Assembly: GCF_964204645.1 (NCBI RefSeq)
Contig: NC_134025.1
Location: forward strand, 1,741,001 to 1,805,000
Direction: 5' to 3'
Source: Tubulanus polymorphus
Lineage: Eukaryota; Nemertea; Palaeonemertea; Tubulaniformes; Tubulanidae
Length of the DNA stretch: 64,000 nucleotides
Shown one piece after another: positions 1-13,959 of the stretch. The position numbers were made by a program, and so were the translations under genes. How positions within the stretch are numbered: the stretch's first letter is position 1; each line of letters opens with the position of its first letter. Under the pieces are notes generated by a model. That model ran no database searches and had not been told where the DNA came from. It saw nothing but the letters and a program-made list of their open reading frames with translations.

Positions 1-3000
1 GAAATTCCGTTGAGGTTGGAAGGAGTGAGGAAGCGTTCCGGAATCCGTTGCGCCATATGATCGGCGAGCGCCTGAGCGCCGAAACCGAGATTCATTAGAA
101 TTTCTTCGGGGTCACCTTTTCGCTCGTCCAACAGAACGTCGATGCTACAAAAAATTAAACACAATTAATTACTTTAAACGACGAACGGCATCCGGTAGAT
201 TCTAGCGTTATTAGCTCAGCTGCATGCAACAAGTCCGACCTAATGAACGACCACGTTACATGAAACTGGTTATAAATACATGCATTTTCTCCCAACGTAA
301 TTATATTATTAATACACGGTTCACGCTTGATTAAGTATATCTCAGTGTACACTAGTGTTGTCGATATGAATTACTGTTTTGTGGTCGGATTAAGAGAGGA
401 TGTCAGGCCTAACACGGGATAATTGCTACAATTCAAACCACACCCTCCCGTCATCATCATCATCATCCTCTAATCATCCTCTGAATTTCCGGCAGACTAA
501 CTACATCAGCGTCATCGCAGTCACTTGCCTCGATAAGTACGATCCTGAGGTTTGTAATGAGAATTCTGAACTGAAGCTGTCTCCGTGTAATCTCTTGTTT
601 TTTAACCATGAAAGACGTTTATCAGACATTGCTTCCCGTCGAGCATTAGGAGACTGTGAAGGGGGAGGCTCCGCGGGTTTCCTAAAAAATTAAACATAAT
701 CGAATTTATAATCGAAATATCAAAAATCCTACACTAGAAATGTTTCCTTCAGCAAGCTTGTAGTTCATTCAATGTTTCAACTATATACAGTATTGCTCCC
801 GGAAGGTGACTATTATAAACGATAAAAGCTTCAAAGTAATATTTGTCTTAACGATTACAAATATATTTAGTTCATATTCTTACTACAAAATGAAATACCA
901 GTATATGATAGCGAAATTCCTAAAGAGTAACAGATAGTGAAATTGAAGGATTATCAAAACCAAAACGTTTCAGATGTTTCCTAACAGCCATCAATTGGGT
1001 GTCATATTTTTCACAGATAAGCGCGTATCAATAACTCATAAATACCAGTATATCTTACACCAATAATCCTATCATTTACTGACACACATCATTTACTACA
1101 ACTAACTGACATTCATTATTTCTGTACCTTTCTTCATAATTAGAGGTAGCTTTTGTTTCCAGTTCTTTCTCTTTTCTGTCAGTCATACTTCTAGCTATAA
1201 ACAAAATGAAAACATATATATTTCAATTTCTCGTACGATACAAACTCTGGTCAGTGATATATATAACTACTATATGTATGTATTTACTATATATAACTTT
1301 TTACTGTCCACCTTTTATAAACCTTCTCAAGTCTCCTCGCACAATAGAAAAATAGCATACCTTCGGCTCCTAACGACAGGTCATCCTCAGAACTAGGTCC
1401 ACGTTCTACTGAAGGTCTTTGACTCGTTTCTAAGTAACTGTTGCCATCATCTTTACTGTTGGTTTTTATTCTTCAAGAAGAGAAGTTTTCGTTATCAATG
1501 AAAAACAATGAAATACCTGGATATACACTTAAAATAACCCCTACGTGAAATATAGACATGAATAGATTGATATTTGATAATTCTATAAAACGGAGGGTAT
1601 TTCATAGAACACGAAATGACTCGCGACATCGAGTTTTTAAGCAGAAACCTTCTATTGTTAGGGTTAATATCTTACTTTGTTATTATAAGTGGTTTCAATT
1701 GACCATTACATTTTAATGAGTAAACCATTCATAGGCCCAAACCGTATTTACTTTAGTGCTCATTCACAATAAAACAAATCGTTTTTGGAATCGTTACAGA
1801 AATAAATCCACTTTGTTGTTTCCATTTTATCATAACAATTTTTAAGTTTTGAATTCCATTAATCCATAACAAAGTTATAGGAAGCGCATTTTATTTCTAT
1901 ATCAATTGCAAAAACAATTTGTTCTGATGCAAATAGGCAGAATATTCGATGTAAATAACGAGATGAAATCAAGTCTGGTTTGAATGAAAATAAGACCAGA
2001 ATGTGTGATTAGATAAGTGAGAATTTAACAGCTGACGAACAGTTAAGTTTATAAATGTATGAATGTACACCATATGTCAGAGAAATAAGTGATATGAAAT
2101 TAAAATTCCATTTTTACAAAATCTGTTTACAACAAGAGTACACAAGTAATGTAGAATGACGCTGGTCAGCAGGGGGAAGGTTTAGAGCCTATTTCTTGCC
2201 AAGCGTTTTTTTGACCTGATCAAATTAGGCCCGTGTCAGAAACGGTGTATCAGATAGTGATTATTGATACTTACAGTTCCTGCTCTTTTGAAGCTTGATC
2301 TTGCGGTAGATTATTCACCCATTCACAAACAGCTCTCTGTTTAGTTTTAGTCGAAGCAGTGCCTGTAATATATACACACAACAAGTCAACAGAAATAGAT
2401 ACATCATTTTATTGCAGATACGTACGATGTATCTCATATATCATCTCCGCGGAATATCATATTATTAATCTGACTTCACTGGCACCCGTACAGTGCAGAA
2501 AAGCGGAGGTAGATGTCAAGTTTTAAAGCCATAAAAAAACCTGCAAAATCCACGATTTTCACAGCTGACTGTTAAACCATAAACCCGAGGGAATTGACGC
2601 TCGACGCATACGGAATTTGATAAAGATTTACGACGCATTACGGAAGATGCATTAAGAAGATGATAATTTGCAATTTAAATTTGATGTAAAATAATGATCG
2701 ATTAACGACGTATCTTTAACATCGGCGTCAGAAACTATATCCAGGTAGTGATTTCAGGCATTACCTCTGCTACTTGTTGTGAATTATAGTAGAAATGTTT
2801 ATCTCGTAAATGTTTCGAACTGATAGTTCAACTGGGAGGTAATATCTCTCAACAGGGGAGGTTATATATCTCCCACTCAGCTTCAAGGTAATTTCATAGC
2901 TCGCGATGTTTAGATATGTTGTCTATTCTCATTGAAATGAACCGACCTTCATAACCCAGGATAATGAGCTTAGGGGATCGGATATAGAGGAATCCGACAG

Positions 3001-6000
3001 CTCAGATTCACAAATGTTTAATGTAAAAGTGAAGAAATCTGAAGTGATCATGAATCATGATTCATTAAACTAAGTGTTCCGTGCAGAGGGTGGGGGGGTG
3101 TAAAACCTCCCAACAAAAATTTCATATTGCCCTGAAATCTTAAAGGAAAAAAAGAAAAAAAAAAGAAAACTTAAAAGAAAACTATCAAACTGATTCATAA
3201 GCTCGTTCTCTGTACTTCGGAAAATGAATTAATATTCTCCGATGAACTCTCTTATGGGGGGAGGGGGTGTGCACTTCTAATGATATGCACTGTTCCCAGA
3301 ATCAGACCCTCAATGACATATTCATTTTAATCATATTAATACAATCCAATGCAATATAACACATTATCATTCAGTTAAAATTCATTATCTGACAATAGAA
3401 ATCGATACGGGTTTATATTTACCAGTATTTCCTGTTCATATAATCAAAGTGAGGATTGTGACAAAACCTTCATGATTGAATGAATGAATAATATCCTGAC
3501 TCCTGTAGACTGTTATTAGTTCCGTTACGACTTCCTCTTAGAAACAGGATCTCAAAACCCGACAATAGATTTTCAAATAAAATACCAGGAATTATGAAGA
3601 GAGCCGAACCTTCAACAGGTTTTGCACATACACTATATACCTATCTGTTGTAATATATTACATAATAAATCCCTGGCTATAGAAATGAAATACTAACTAC
3701 TAATAGACTCTAAACCAGTACTAACCCTGCAATTATTATTACATATACCAAGCGAATTCCAAGTTTCGTTATGAAAACTGTTAGGCATAACTCACCGCAG
3801 CAAAATATTCCCTTAGGGAAACAGCAGAAATGCCAGGCTGCATAAAATTATTGTTGTAAATGCTAATCTTTAATATATTCACTCGTATTTTGGGTAAAAA
3901 TTAAGAGAGAACCTTTTCTACATAACTACAGGACGCGGTTCCACAGTTCTGAGTTCTGTCTCTCGAAATCATAAATAACGAGTCAAACTTGTGAACTGTG
4001 GAACAGATTCCTGAACGTTGAGCGTGAAATCAGGATGGCCACTTTCCGCTCATTTACAAATCCCAGAGTTTTTTTCATGTGATTACACAAAATTCCCAGA
4101 GTGAATCAGAGAAATTTCTAGGCTTAAAAGGTTATAATTCATTCATTTTTCGTTGAATCTCCGCAAACTGATAAAGAAACATGAGGTCAATAGCATCATC
4201 TGAATTCCCTGAATTGTCCAGGCTTAATTAAATTTGGTTAAATAGGTCAAATTCCTTCAGATATCCTTTGAGATTTGCCTAATTTTTTCTTTCTAGGTTT
4301 TTCTGATTCCCTGAGTTGTCGGTGGCCACCCTGGAATATAAATCTTAAAAATTTTCTTGTAATTTACCTATTATATTAAACAGTGATATCCACTGAGTTA
4401 AGACGCTAATATTTGATTCTATTGCGAAACTTTTCTTACCTTGATGATTCTCTCTCGATTCATCGTCTGCTGGGTGTCTGATTTCCGGCATCGTGACCGT
4501 AGCGACCGACAATGAGTCGTTGTTGTTCGCGGTGATTTGATGATTGTCTCGTTTAACAATCGCGTCCGGACTGTAAGAATCCCTATCCGTGTACGGCATC
4601 AGTTTATCTCTCTTGAATCGACGAATCAACGCATCTTTTATCACGGCGTAAGAAACTTTTCCGACGCGTTTGGCATTTTTCAGAGTTTCCGATTCGTTGA
4701 TAAAACTCGATGATTTCTGCGTTGAATCGTTCGTCTGATCAGTCGGATGATTCTCTTTATATTCACAGTTCGTCGTCGTCGGTTTCGTTCCTCCGTTCGA
4801 CGCGAACACCTTCGACGTAACGGGTAAAAACGAACGAAACGAATTGCGTAATTTTTGAGCTAACGGAACCTGCGTAACGGTCGACGCCGGCGATATTCTA
4901 CCTCCGTCGCTGTTGTTACGAATGACGGATTTTAACGGAGCGAGGTACTGAGATCCGTCACCAGGCGGCGCTTCCGTCTGTATCGCTATAGACTGACTGC
5001 CGTTGTTGTTATCGATATTGTTGGATTTTGAATTTTTAAGGATTCCCTTCGTCGACGCATTCTGCGATTCCGAAGACGAGTTTAAAGTCGCCCCGCTGCG
5101 ACTGAATGAACCGGTCTCTCTATTATAAGTCGTAGATTTCACGTAGGTTTCCGTGACGTCCGCGCTCAACGAATGAGGTAAACGACTGGAATAGATAGCG
5201 TGGTAGATCGGACATTCCTCTTCGCTCGAATTACAATCATCCGCCGTCGGAGACAAATGATAATAACTTTCAACTTTCTTTTGATATTGTAAATCCCACT
5301 CGGTCGAGTTCTCGCGTTCCCGATACGTCGGATGATACGTTCCCCAAGGCTCGTCTAAATCCTCTACGACATCTGGTTTGGTCAGGAGGTAATTCTCGCT
5401 TTTGCTCGTCGGGAAATTCAAACACGAATAAGAAGAGTATGCATAGTCTGTATAAGGTGAATGTATAGTAGGGCTATAAGTGTCGTCAGGTAGTGAAGAT
5501 TGTTGAATTATACGATGTCGTAACGAAGGCGACTGATTTTCCTGACCTACAATCGACGGTATTGGACTGATTGATAACTGTGATAACCTCGCTGGACTGT
5601 ATTGTTGTTGTCTGGAAGGCAGCGGGCTCGATTTAAATGAAGGTGTAGGACTGCGTGATGGTAGAGGACTGTGATGATGATGATGATGATGATACCGATT
5701 TACGGAAGGAGAATGCGGCTGCTGCTGCTGCTGCTGCTGCAGCTGCTGTTGATATTGCTGTAGTTTAGGACTATAATGAGGAAGTACAGGCGATCGATGA
5801 ATCTGAAGTTGTTGAAATTCACGAGGTGATAAACGAGGACTGAGACTCGGAGGTCGATACGGAGGACTCTGGTCTCGACTCGGAGGTCGGTATGGAGGTA
5901 ACTCTCTGCGATCCGGTACGCACTGAAGTAGGTCAAACTGGCTCGCTGAAAATACACAACAAAAACAACTTCAACCCGTTATAACCGATGATATAGTTTT

Positions 6001-6962
6001 TCATTCCCAGGGCTTCCAGGAAGTTAGACTGAAACACTTGTGTGCCTTGTGTATCACAAGTGTGCAAAATGCCACATGTTGTATTATTATAGACCCATCT
6101 GGATCTATGTTCTACCGATAGATATATCTATAGCTCTATCCATAATTCAAAGCAAAATATGAAACATGATATTAAACTCTTCATCATTCAAAACTTGATG
6201 ATGAGAGAACTTTTAACTTTAACTTAAACATACCCTGAAATATAGTAAGTAAAGTCTAGAAATAATGATTCTGTTTACCTGAATAGAAAACCCATTGATA
6301 CAAGATCTACAAGCACTAGTTTAAATATCCTTCCAACTGATGTGTCTGATATTAATGATATTTGTAATGTTTGTAACGCGATAATGAAACGACCAAAAAC
6401 TATGTGTACGGTATATAGCACGCAGTCAGTTGACTCTTGAGAACAGTACTGTGTCCCTGGTACACAAACATATAATAATACACCAGTCAGTGCTAGGTTA
6501 TTATCAGTTAGCTCGACCCATATCGTGCGTTATACCTTGTAAGGTCATTGATAGTCGATGATATGAAAAAGCTGCATTTTCATTTGTTAAATATCATCAA
6601 ATCATTTCATATTATATTATATCATATCATATCATAATCACAAAACAGTAGTAACTCAATCCTTTCATAGAAATAACAATACGTAAGTAGAAAGTTTGAG
6701 ATTAAATTTTTCAAAATTTTTTAATTAAAATTTTGATATCGCGCAAAAATTTCAATCAATTTCTTTTCGATGATCGGTGAATATAGATGAATGTTAATGA
6801 TATGGTGCGGTACCCGTGTCTTTTGTCCGATGAAGGTGATTAATCAACCTAGAAAATATTATTAGTCTCGAAAATAGATTTGATTATTACCGCATTTTGA
6901 GACACAGACAAAACTCAACATCTACAACATCCATTTTCGCACAACATCATCTTACCTGACAT
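1..6962 (-). CDS. ITPRID: ITPRID/TESPA1-family (KRAP-like) protein, 3' end beyond window
   Basis: Exons on the minus strand: 6956-6962 (start ATG, two codons plus one base), 4441-5945, 2275-2362, 1361-1455, 1128-1194 and 1-144 (cut by the window edge). Every junction keeps phase and uses GT-AG. The 1.5-kb second exon encodes about 500 residues rich in Pro, Gln, Ser and His, with Gln and His runs, and has no domain I recognise. The later exons carry family signatures: EDDLSLGAEA near residues 557-566 (the family has EDDLTLGAEA), DPEEILMNLGFG near 599-610 and QRIPERF near 620-626, the core of the KRAP inositol-trisphosphate-receptor-binding domain. In vertebrates this family tethers or regulates IP3 receptors; that role here is inferred by homology. 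The long low-complexity N-terminus ahead of the KRAP region is unlike TESPA1, where the domain sits near the N-terminus. An alternative first exon is listed separately. Confidence 0.85.
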
Positions 6963-7154
6963 TTTAGCAATGTTAGAGACCCGGTTAAGTTACTAAAAAT
7001 ATGGGCAAGAAATGCCACTTTAGAAGTGAAATTCAACAGCATTAAGCCGAAGTCTATCATCTGAAAGACAGAAATATCATTTTTATCAGATATACGAAGT
7101 AGCTGTTACTAAGCAACACAACACTTATTAAAGAGGCGTCTCAAAATAATTCTA

Positions 7155-7195
7155 AATGAGTTGAAATGAGTTGAGATGAGTTGAGATATACACGC
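7155..7195. repeat. short ~10-bp tandem repeat
   Basis: Four imperfect copies of a GAGTTGAGAT-like unit. It is non-coding and lies just upstream of the proximal ITPRID-like start. Confidence 0.6.
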
Positions 7196-7403
7196 AGGTA
7201 CTGAAACTGGATGGATAATGATTGATTAAAAAGGTTTTTGAATGACGCGGAACATGTTTCAGTGAAAATACCCGCAGCAACATCTAGAATCATTACCGCA
7301 GCCATTATAACAATGAATATCACTTAAATCACATCGCTGAGTGGATCGCAGGGGATCGGTCTTAAATACAACCGACCTAGAGAAAAACTCTTCACTAGAG
7401 TCA

Positions 7404-8250
7404 ACACCAAAACAATGGACTCTAAAACAAATTGTTTTAGAGTCCATGAAATGTCAACGCCAAAACAATGGACTCAAAAACAAATTGTTTTAGAGTCCAT
7501 GAAATGTCAACGCCAAAACAATGGACTCAAAAACAAATTGTTTTAGAGTCCATGAAATGTCAACACCAAAACAGTGGACTCAAAAACAAATTGTTTTAGA
7601 GTCCATGAAATGTCAACACCAAAACAGTGGACTCAAAAACAAATTGTTTTAGAGTCCATGAAATGTCAACACCAAAACAATGGACTCTAAAACAAATTGT
7701 TTTAGAGTCCATGAAATGTCAACGCCAAAACAGTGGACTCAAAAACAAATTGTTTTAGAGTCCATGAAATGTCAACGCCAAAACAATGGACTCTAAAACA
7801 AATTGTTTTAGAGTCCATGAAATGTCAACATCAAAACAATGGACTCTAAAACAAATTGTTTTAGAGTCCATGAAATGTCAACGCCAAAACAATGGACTCT
7901 AAAACAAATTGTTTTAGAGTCCATGAAATGTCAACATCAAAACAATGGACTCTAAAACAAATTGTTTTAGAGTCCATGAAATGTCAACGCCAAAACAATG
8001 GACTCTAAAACAAATTGTTTTAGAGTCCATGAAATGTCAACACCAAAACAATGGACTCTAAAACAAATTGTTTTAGAGTCCATGAAATGTCAACGCCAAA
8101 ACAATGGACTCTAAAACAAATTGTTTTAGAGTCCATGAAATGTCAACGCCAAAACAATGGACTCTAAAACAAATTGTTTTAGAGTCCATGAAATGTCAAC
8201 GCCAAATCAGTGGACTCTAAAACAAATTGTTTTAGAGTCCATGAAATGTC
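7404..8250. repeat. 53-bp palindromic satellite, 16 copies
   Basis: Sixteen tandem copies of a 53-bp unit. Each unit is a 33-bp inverted repeat (16-bp arms, one-base centre; arm ATGGACTCTAAAACAA) followed by a ~20-bp spacer reading roughly GAAATGTCAACGCCAAAACA. Copies differ at a few diagnostic sites: CTCTAAAAC or CTCAAAAAC, CAACGCC, CAACACC or CAACATC, and AACAATGG or AACAGTGG. Several central copies alternate CGCC and CATC, which suggests growth by a 106-bp dimer. The array lies between the two candidate first exons of the ITPRID-like gene, so it is probably transcribed as intron. Confidence 0.97.
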
Positions 8251-9864
8251 TATGAGTGTGAAAGTGGCTAGTGAAACAAAACTATATAAGATTCTAAGTT
8301 AATAAGACCGATGCGACTAGGTACGATAATTAAATGGTCTTATTTTTTTTTTGTTTTTTTTTCGTATTTCTCCAAAAGATCGCGTAGTATTTAACTGGAG
8401 TTTTTATGTTGCCAAGCAACTGGCTAACCTATGACTAATGGCTACTCGGATACCTCTAACCCTGCACCCTCAACCCGTATCAATAGCGTAATGAATACCC
8501 GGTAAAAAACCGGTAGAAATCCACTTCACCGGAAATCTCCTACCGCAAATCATAGTTCATAGACGTCAACTCAATCAAAATCATGACTAGTTGACAGCAG
8601 TGGATAAATCAGTTACTGTTCTATATAGAACCCGAACACTTAGAGATAGTTACACCTGATAAACAACGACAATCTCCATCTATTCTATTACAGCATCGTC
8701 AGCAGCTCAAACTAGTTACCGGATCATTTTTATAAACCGGGTTATTAATGAACATCAGCTCGGTTGTGGTTAAACTGATTAGCGCCGTGATGAATGTGAA
8801 GACTCAATCAGCTCAACACAAACGCTACAAAATACTGTGCCCGAAATTCTGATTAATGACGAGATAGTTATTGATTCGCGAACACTGGTTATACTAAACA
8901 AGTGAACCACGATATAGGATAAAATCCAACACTGGGAAAGAACAAACGAGTGCGAAATGATGAGCTAGTACAGTTTCCAATTCATCCTAATAGTCATTTT
9001 CACGAATACTGAGGATTAAGTCAAAACGTCGAATAAAATATCAGCACCCAAGGAAACCTTTCAGACTTGTTTTTCATTTCTGAATTTGGGATTTCATCTT
9101 AGCTTATCGTTAGGACACAGACTCAATGTGTTTTTCTACTATTATTAACTTTATTTATAAGCTTGAAAGCATTAGACGACATACATTTCAAGCGTTACAA
9201 AAAGTGAACCCCCGAGTTGATCGACTGTCAATTACATTCACACCTGACAATAGTCTCTCTAGAGAGAATTCGCATTCTCTCAGAACATCATCAGGTGTGT
9301 AGAAATAAGTGAAACAAGAGATATTTTGGCACAGGCCAAATTAAGATTTGATCACGGCTTATCTTTCCTCAAATTTTAATTCTTAATAGATTTTGTTTAA
9401 AATCTTTTAAATTTATGTATAGTGGGTTTGAATCATATTTCATCAAATTTGTCTAAACGCGATGTAATTCTAAACTTATGAATAAGCTTCATTGCTTAAG
9501 TGAAGATTGATTAAATGAACACGTCTGCAGGAAATAATCACTATATATTAGAAATCTATATCAATTATGTTTGTGTGAGTAAAACCATCCATCTCAACCA
9601 CCAGACTGACAGTATATATATATATAGCTGAGATAGATCATTAGTCGGAGATGTCAACCTGAGGACAGGTTTTTCTATATGCAGTTTGTTTACCGGTGCA
9701 CTACTATCACACAGGGGTATTAGATAATTAGTGACTTCTCTCGAGGATGTCTCACATCTGCCTCAATACATCTTCATTATTTAAAACGACACCAATTTGA
9801 GAATAGAATTTTTTATATAGACACTCATTAAACTTATATTCACTATTATTGATTTATGTAAGTA

Positions 9865-9886
9865 CCCCCTCCCCCCCCCCCCCCCG
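9865..9886. repeat. poly-C tract with one interruption
   Basis: Twenty-two bases, all C except one T near the left end. Low-complexity, with no further support for function. Confidence 0.9.
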
Positions 9887-10536
9887 CAGTTGCTTTTTTA
9901 AGCTAAGTTTAATTTGTTACTTTTTTATGTTGTATTTATTACCTCTTGCCTGTTTCTCACATTCTCTTTTGTTTATTTCATCATGCTGCGATAGATGTCT
10001 ATAAGGATAAGTAGAAATGTTGAAAATAAATCATTAAATCTTTTCGGACATGTTCTTTCTTGATCTTAAAATAGGGATTTTCCCCGTTATTAATTCATTT
10101 GGTCGGTGAATTTAGTTTGATTTTTCGATAAGTGTCCCTTACAAACCCACCACACCGGACGGCCGGGAGCGAAACAGGGGGTTTGATTGACATGTTCTTT
10201 CTTAGCAAGGGGTTTTGTGCGCTATCATACACACTCAAGAATGTTTCATCAAAGTTTAAGATGAACAACTTCTCACCACAAATATTTATTTGTAAAAAGA
10301 GTACTTGAAATTGTAAATTGAGCTGATGACCCGATGCCGGTAAATTAGATTTGAATACGTTATCCGTCGTTGATTGCTCGCGCGTTACAGTAATGAATAC
10401 AATCTTAATTGAATCAACTCACTAAATGACGGTCGGAAGATGCTTATTACGAGGCAACTAAAACTTGGCTAAATAGTGGTTTGATTAGATTTCAAGACCA
10501 GTCAGTCTTAATGCTACATGAAATCATCTTTTCTCA

Positions 10537-10541
10537 ATATA

Positions 10542-10582
<41 letters not shown>
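10537..10582. repeat. (AT)n microsatellite
   Basis: About 46 bases of alternating A and T with one C interruption near the middle. Confidence 0.95.
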
Positions 10583-12517
10583 CTCGTATTACATTATCGA
10601 CATTCTGAAGTCCATTATCTAACCAGCCACATTTATGTAGATTCCAGACTTATTTACAAGCACTCAAACTGTCTGGGATAAATGGGTTTGTCACATCTTT
10701 AATGAACCAAAATCAGTCGTATTGCAGAGGCTGTTATGATTGACGGTTCATTCGAAGGATAGGCAAATATAGACTGGAATATCAGTGTATTAACATGAGG
10801 AAGCACAGTACCAGCTATCCCACCAGATGGCGTGATGAACATTCAGTTTACTTTTTCACACTATATTTTACTTATTGTAAATAACCTTGATATGTTTTTA
10901 AACGTTATTTTTTTCCATCATATACAATTATTAACAAAATCATTGTTCCCTCCACATACCATAGATATGGTAGCAGAGGAATTAAACTTATTTTCATGTA
11001 GTCGAAAATTAGTTCATTATCATTCAACGTTGAATCTTTCAATTTCTATTCAGTGGTCAGTGTAGCTTTAATGATTTGTTTAAAAAGAAAAGTTCATTAA
11101 ATTTCAAATGAAATGTAGAAGAAACTGAATGCGAAAGATCGAATAACTACTGATACCTGGTGGATCCTTGCTTGCTATAAGTGGAATCCTTGCTTGCCGC
11201 CTCCCCGTTACTAAAGCCACATCTCATCAGGTTTTACAATAGATAAAACCAGTGCTGGTCGTAATGAATGAAGAAGTCACTGCTGAATACCAGCAATTAT
11301 TTCTGTTAAATGACCAATCACCGACAATCACTGACAATTGCCGACTTATAGAAACAAATAAAGCCATGTTACCCACCATCGCGATCAGCTTATTCAAGTG
11401 AAATAACTGTCACAGCCAGTGCAGGCGAGGGTAGACGAGGGCAGGCGGGCGAACTGCCTGAATTTATTGATCACTGTTTTATCATAGCACGATTGGTAAT
11501 AATTGATACAGCAGTGCGTGAAACTGCAATTGACTCTCACAGTAACATGAACAATAACAGCAAACATCAGCACTCGATATCAATCATCCAACAACTCAAA
11601 CATCTCCAAAACAACTCACTATATCATTCACATATCCAACACGCTCACATTGATTTTCGTAGCTTTTATTTTTTTTTCTTGATTACTTGATCTTAACCCT
11701 ATATCTAAAACTCAATTCAATGTATCTCAGCCTATTCCGCTTTTGGAGATCTCCTTTCAATTGTCTAAAGCATATAGATGAATATCATGTAATCGTATAT
11801 ATCATATAGTAAGATGGATCAAGGAAGGCAGGTCCAAAAAGGACATTTATCAGATAAAGCAGGCCACATGCTGCAGTATCAGAAATACATCTAAAAACGC
11901 ACTATTTCCAAAAGGATAAGTGTCAAATTTGCAGGTTTTACTGTCATGACAAAATGTGCAACGTCAATAGGAAGGAAGGGGTGCGAACACCTTCAATCCA
12001 CCCCTGCTTTCACATACACATTGAAAAATAAAATCCATTCATTTCAAGAATCAGGAACTGGATCTTAAACTCAACTGCGAGATCGTTTTATGTCAAGATA
12101 TTGATGAAATTTGCTTTTATCTCACGGCAGAAAGAAAAATACGACCGTTAAAACGAGCGGATGTTGAAACTTTCCGATTGTTCGACGTAGAAAAAATCTC
12201 ACACAAGAAACATTCTATTAATAATCAATGTATTGAACGAAGCAGCGTTCTAATAGCTGCGCGACGGCGCTCGAAATCTAAAAGGCAATCCTATCCATCA
12301 AAGCCAACAGCTTAATGAAAATAGAAATCAATTTCAGACCGAATGACATCGTCCACATCTTCTATAGATCACAACTCACCGTGCAGCAGTCCTGGATGTC
12401 ATTGCTTACTTCATGGTCAACTACTTCACACAAAATATATATCTTCACTGCCGATCATCAGGAGCTCGAGCAGCTTACCTACATTCAAATAACTACTCAA
12501 AACTCATTTCACATTAA

Positions 12518-12805
12518 CCCTTTCAGTGCGTCTACACCTCAGTGCGGTGTATGAATCGGTGATGGATTTTGCGAGTACACCGCACTGTGGTATATTGATT
12601 TAATTAGTAATTAGTAATTATCTCTCTTGAAAAATGGCAGCACCTGTCAAACATAGTGAAATACTAGTAACTAACGATACACCGCGTCGCGGTGTAGACG
12701 TATTAAAGTGGTATTCCCGTTATTCAACACACTACGGTGGAATTTCTAAAAAATTTCAAATTATCTCCAGCACTATAGGGTATTGAATAGTCAGCACTGA
12801 AAGGG
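12518..12805. mobile_element. piggyBac-type MITE with TTAA target duplication
   Basis: A 288-bp element flanked on both sides by TTAA (12514-12517 and 12806-12809). It ends in a perfect 12-bp terminal inverted repeat, CCCTTTCAGTGC and GCACTGAAAGGG. A TTAA duplication with CCC...GGG ends is the hallmark of the piggyBac superfamily. It has no coding capacity, so it is non-autonomous. Just inside the left end a second perfect 12-bp inverted repeat (CAGTGCGGTGTA) forms a subterminal hairpin. The element at 62116-62689 shares the CCCTTTC ends. Confidence 0.85.
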
Positions 12806-12809
12806 TTAA

Positions 12810-13959
12810 TCTATTGTTTTGATACAGTTTCTGTGATCACTGATCACCACATGTAGACACATAATAACAATGATAATCAGGGGACAGTATATAAATTCAG
12901 GAACTGTCCCTGAAATCAAGGCATATTGAACCTTTTTAGAGACTATTTTGTGACAATCAGTGAACAGAAATCCATTTTCATGAACTATCCTGGCAATAAA
13001 GACCAGTATCCTCAAAGACCAGTAAATCATTTTCAAAAACTGTTGTCGACAATCAGGGGACAGGAAACCATTGAAAAAAACATCAATGGATACATATGCA
13101 TTATGATTATTCACATGATTATATAAAAAAATTAAATTTGGTTTTTCCTAATTCCGAGTAAAATATTTGTTAAGAGAAAAACCGATCAGGTTTTACTACA
13201 TACCTGAACCAGTGTCAAATAAATGAATAAAAATGTAATCGTATTTCACAGGTGAACCGGTAATGAGTTTAACAGCAGACACACGCGCGTGTGTTCAATG
13301 AATTCAACTAGAAATATCAATTTAAACGCATTGATTTATTTCAGGTTTATAAATGATCGGTGAAATTAAATGGATTATTATTGAATTCCTCGTGACGCGA
13401 GATCGATATCTCAACGACTGTGAAATTCTTTATTGATCTCTATCGTATCATACGAGAATATCATTATACATCGAGAGTATACCTGCATATATCATACAAA
13501 CAACTGAAATCACAGAATCAACTAAAATAATTCCAAAATGCACAATCAAGCAGCAATCATACTACGAATGTTCTATTTTTGATGTTCGATTGTTTGACCG
13601 AAACCGAAATTTCCAAAACCAGGAATATATTCAACTGACCATTAAACTATATATGTACGATTTCCGAAATCAAAATCGACTGTCTTATTCCAGGCAGCTG
13701 TGGTGGGTTTAGGGAAATCAAGCATAAAATCAAATCTAATCAACCACATGAATATCAGAGATAAATGCTACAGTTTTGGCCAAAATATGGTTTTTGCTGG
13801 AAAGTTTTTGCTCAGAATTAGGAACTCATCCTCAAAATTCCTGGCAATTAGAACATGTGTTATCGAAGAATGATTGGATAGTCATCAGGCCTGACTGGTT
13901 ATCACACATCTGACTGGTCGGTCGGTCGTACTACAAACACAAACTTTCCAACCCGACTA
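12810..13959. other. non-coding, nothing recognised
   Basis: AT-rich sequence without a supportable exon or clear repeat. Overlapping open frames near 12.8-13.1 kb on both strands resemble no protein I know and lack splice signals. Confidence 0.5.

Larger units (their letters stand above)
8251..12513. other. non-coding, probable ITPRID-like first intron (left part)
   Basis: I see no credible exon on either strand: open frames are short and lack splice context or recognisable protein. It contains a poly-C run at 9865-9886 and an AT dinucleotide tract at 10537-10582. It is intronic if the distal first exon at 19836-19857 is used, otherwise intergenic. Confidence 0.6.

Noticed and set aside
400-693. 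Possible extra ITPRID-like exon.
   Set aside because: The exons at 1128-1194 and 1-144 already join in phase and reproduce the family order; no frame here links to both.
7404-8250. CRISPR-like array: palindromic repeats with regular ~20-bp spacers.
   Set aside because: The spacers are nearly identical, no cas genes exist nearby and the surroundings are an animal genome. It is a satellite.
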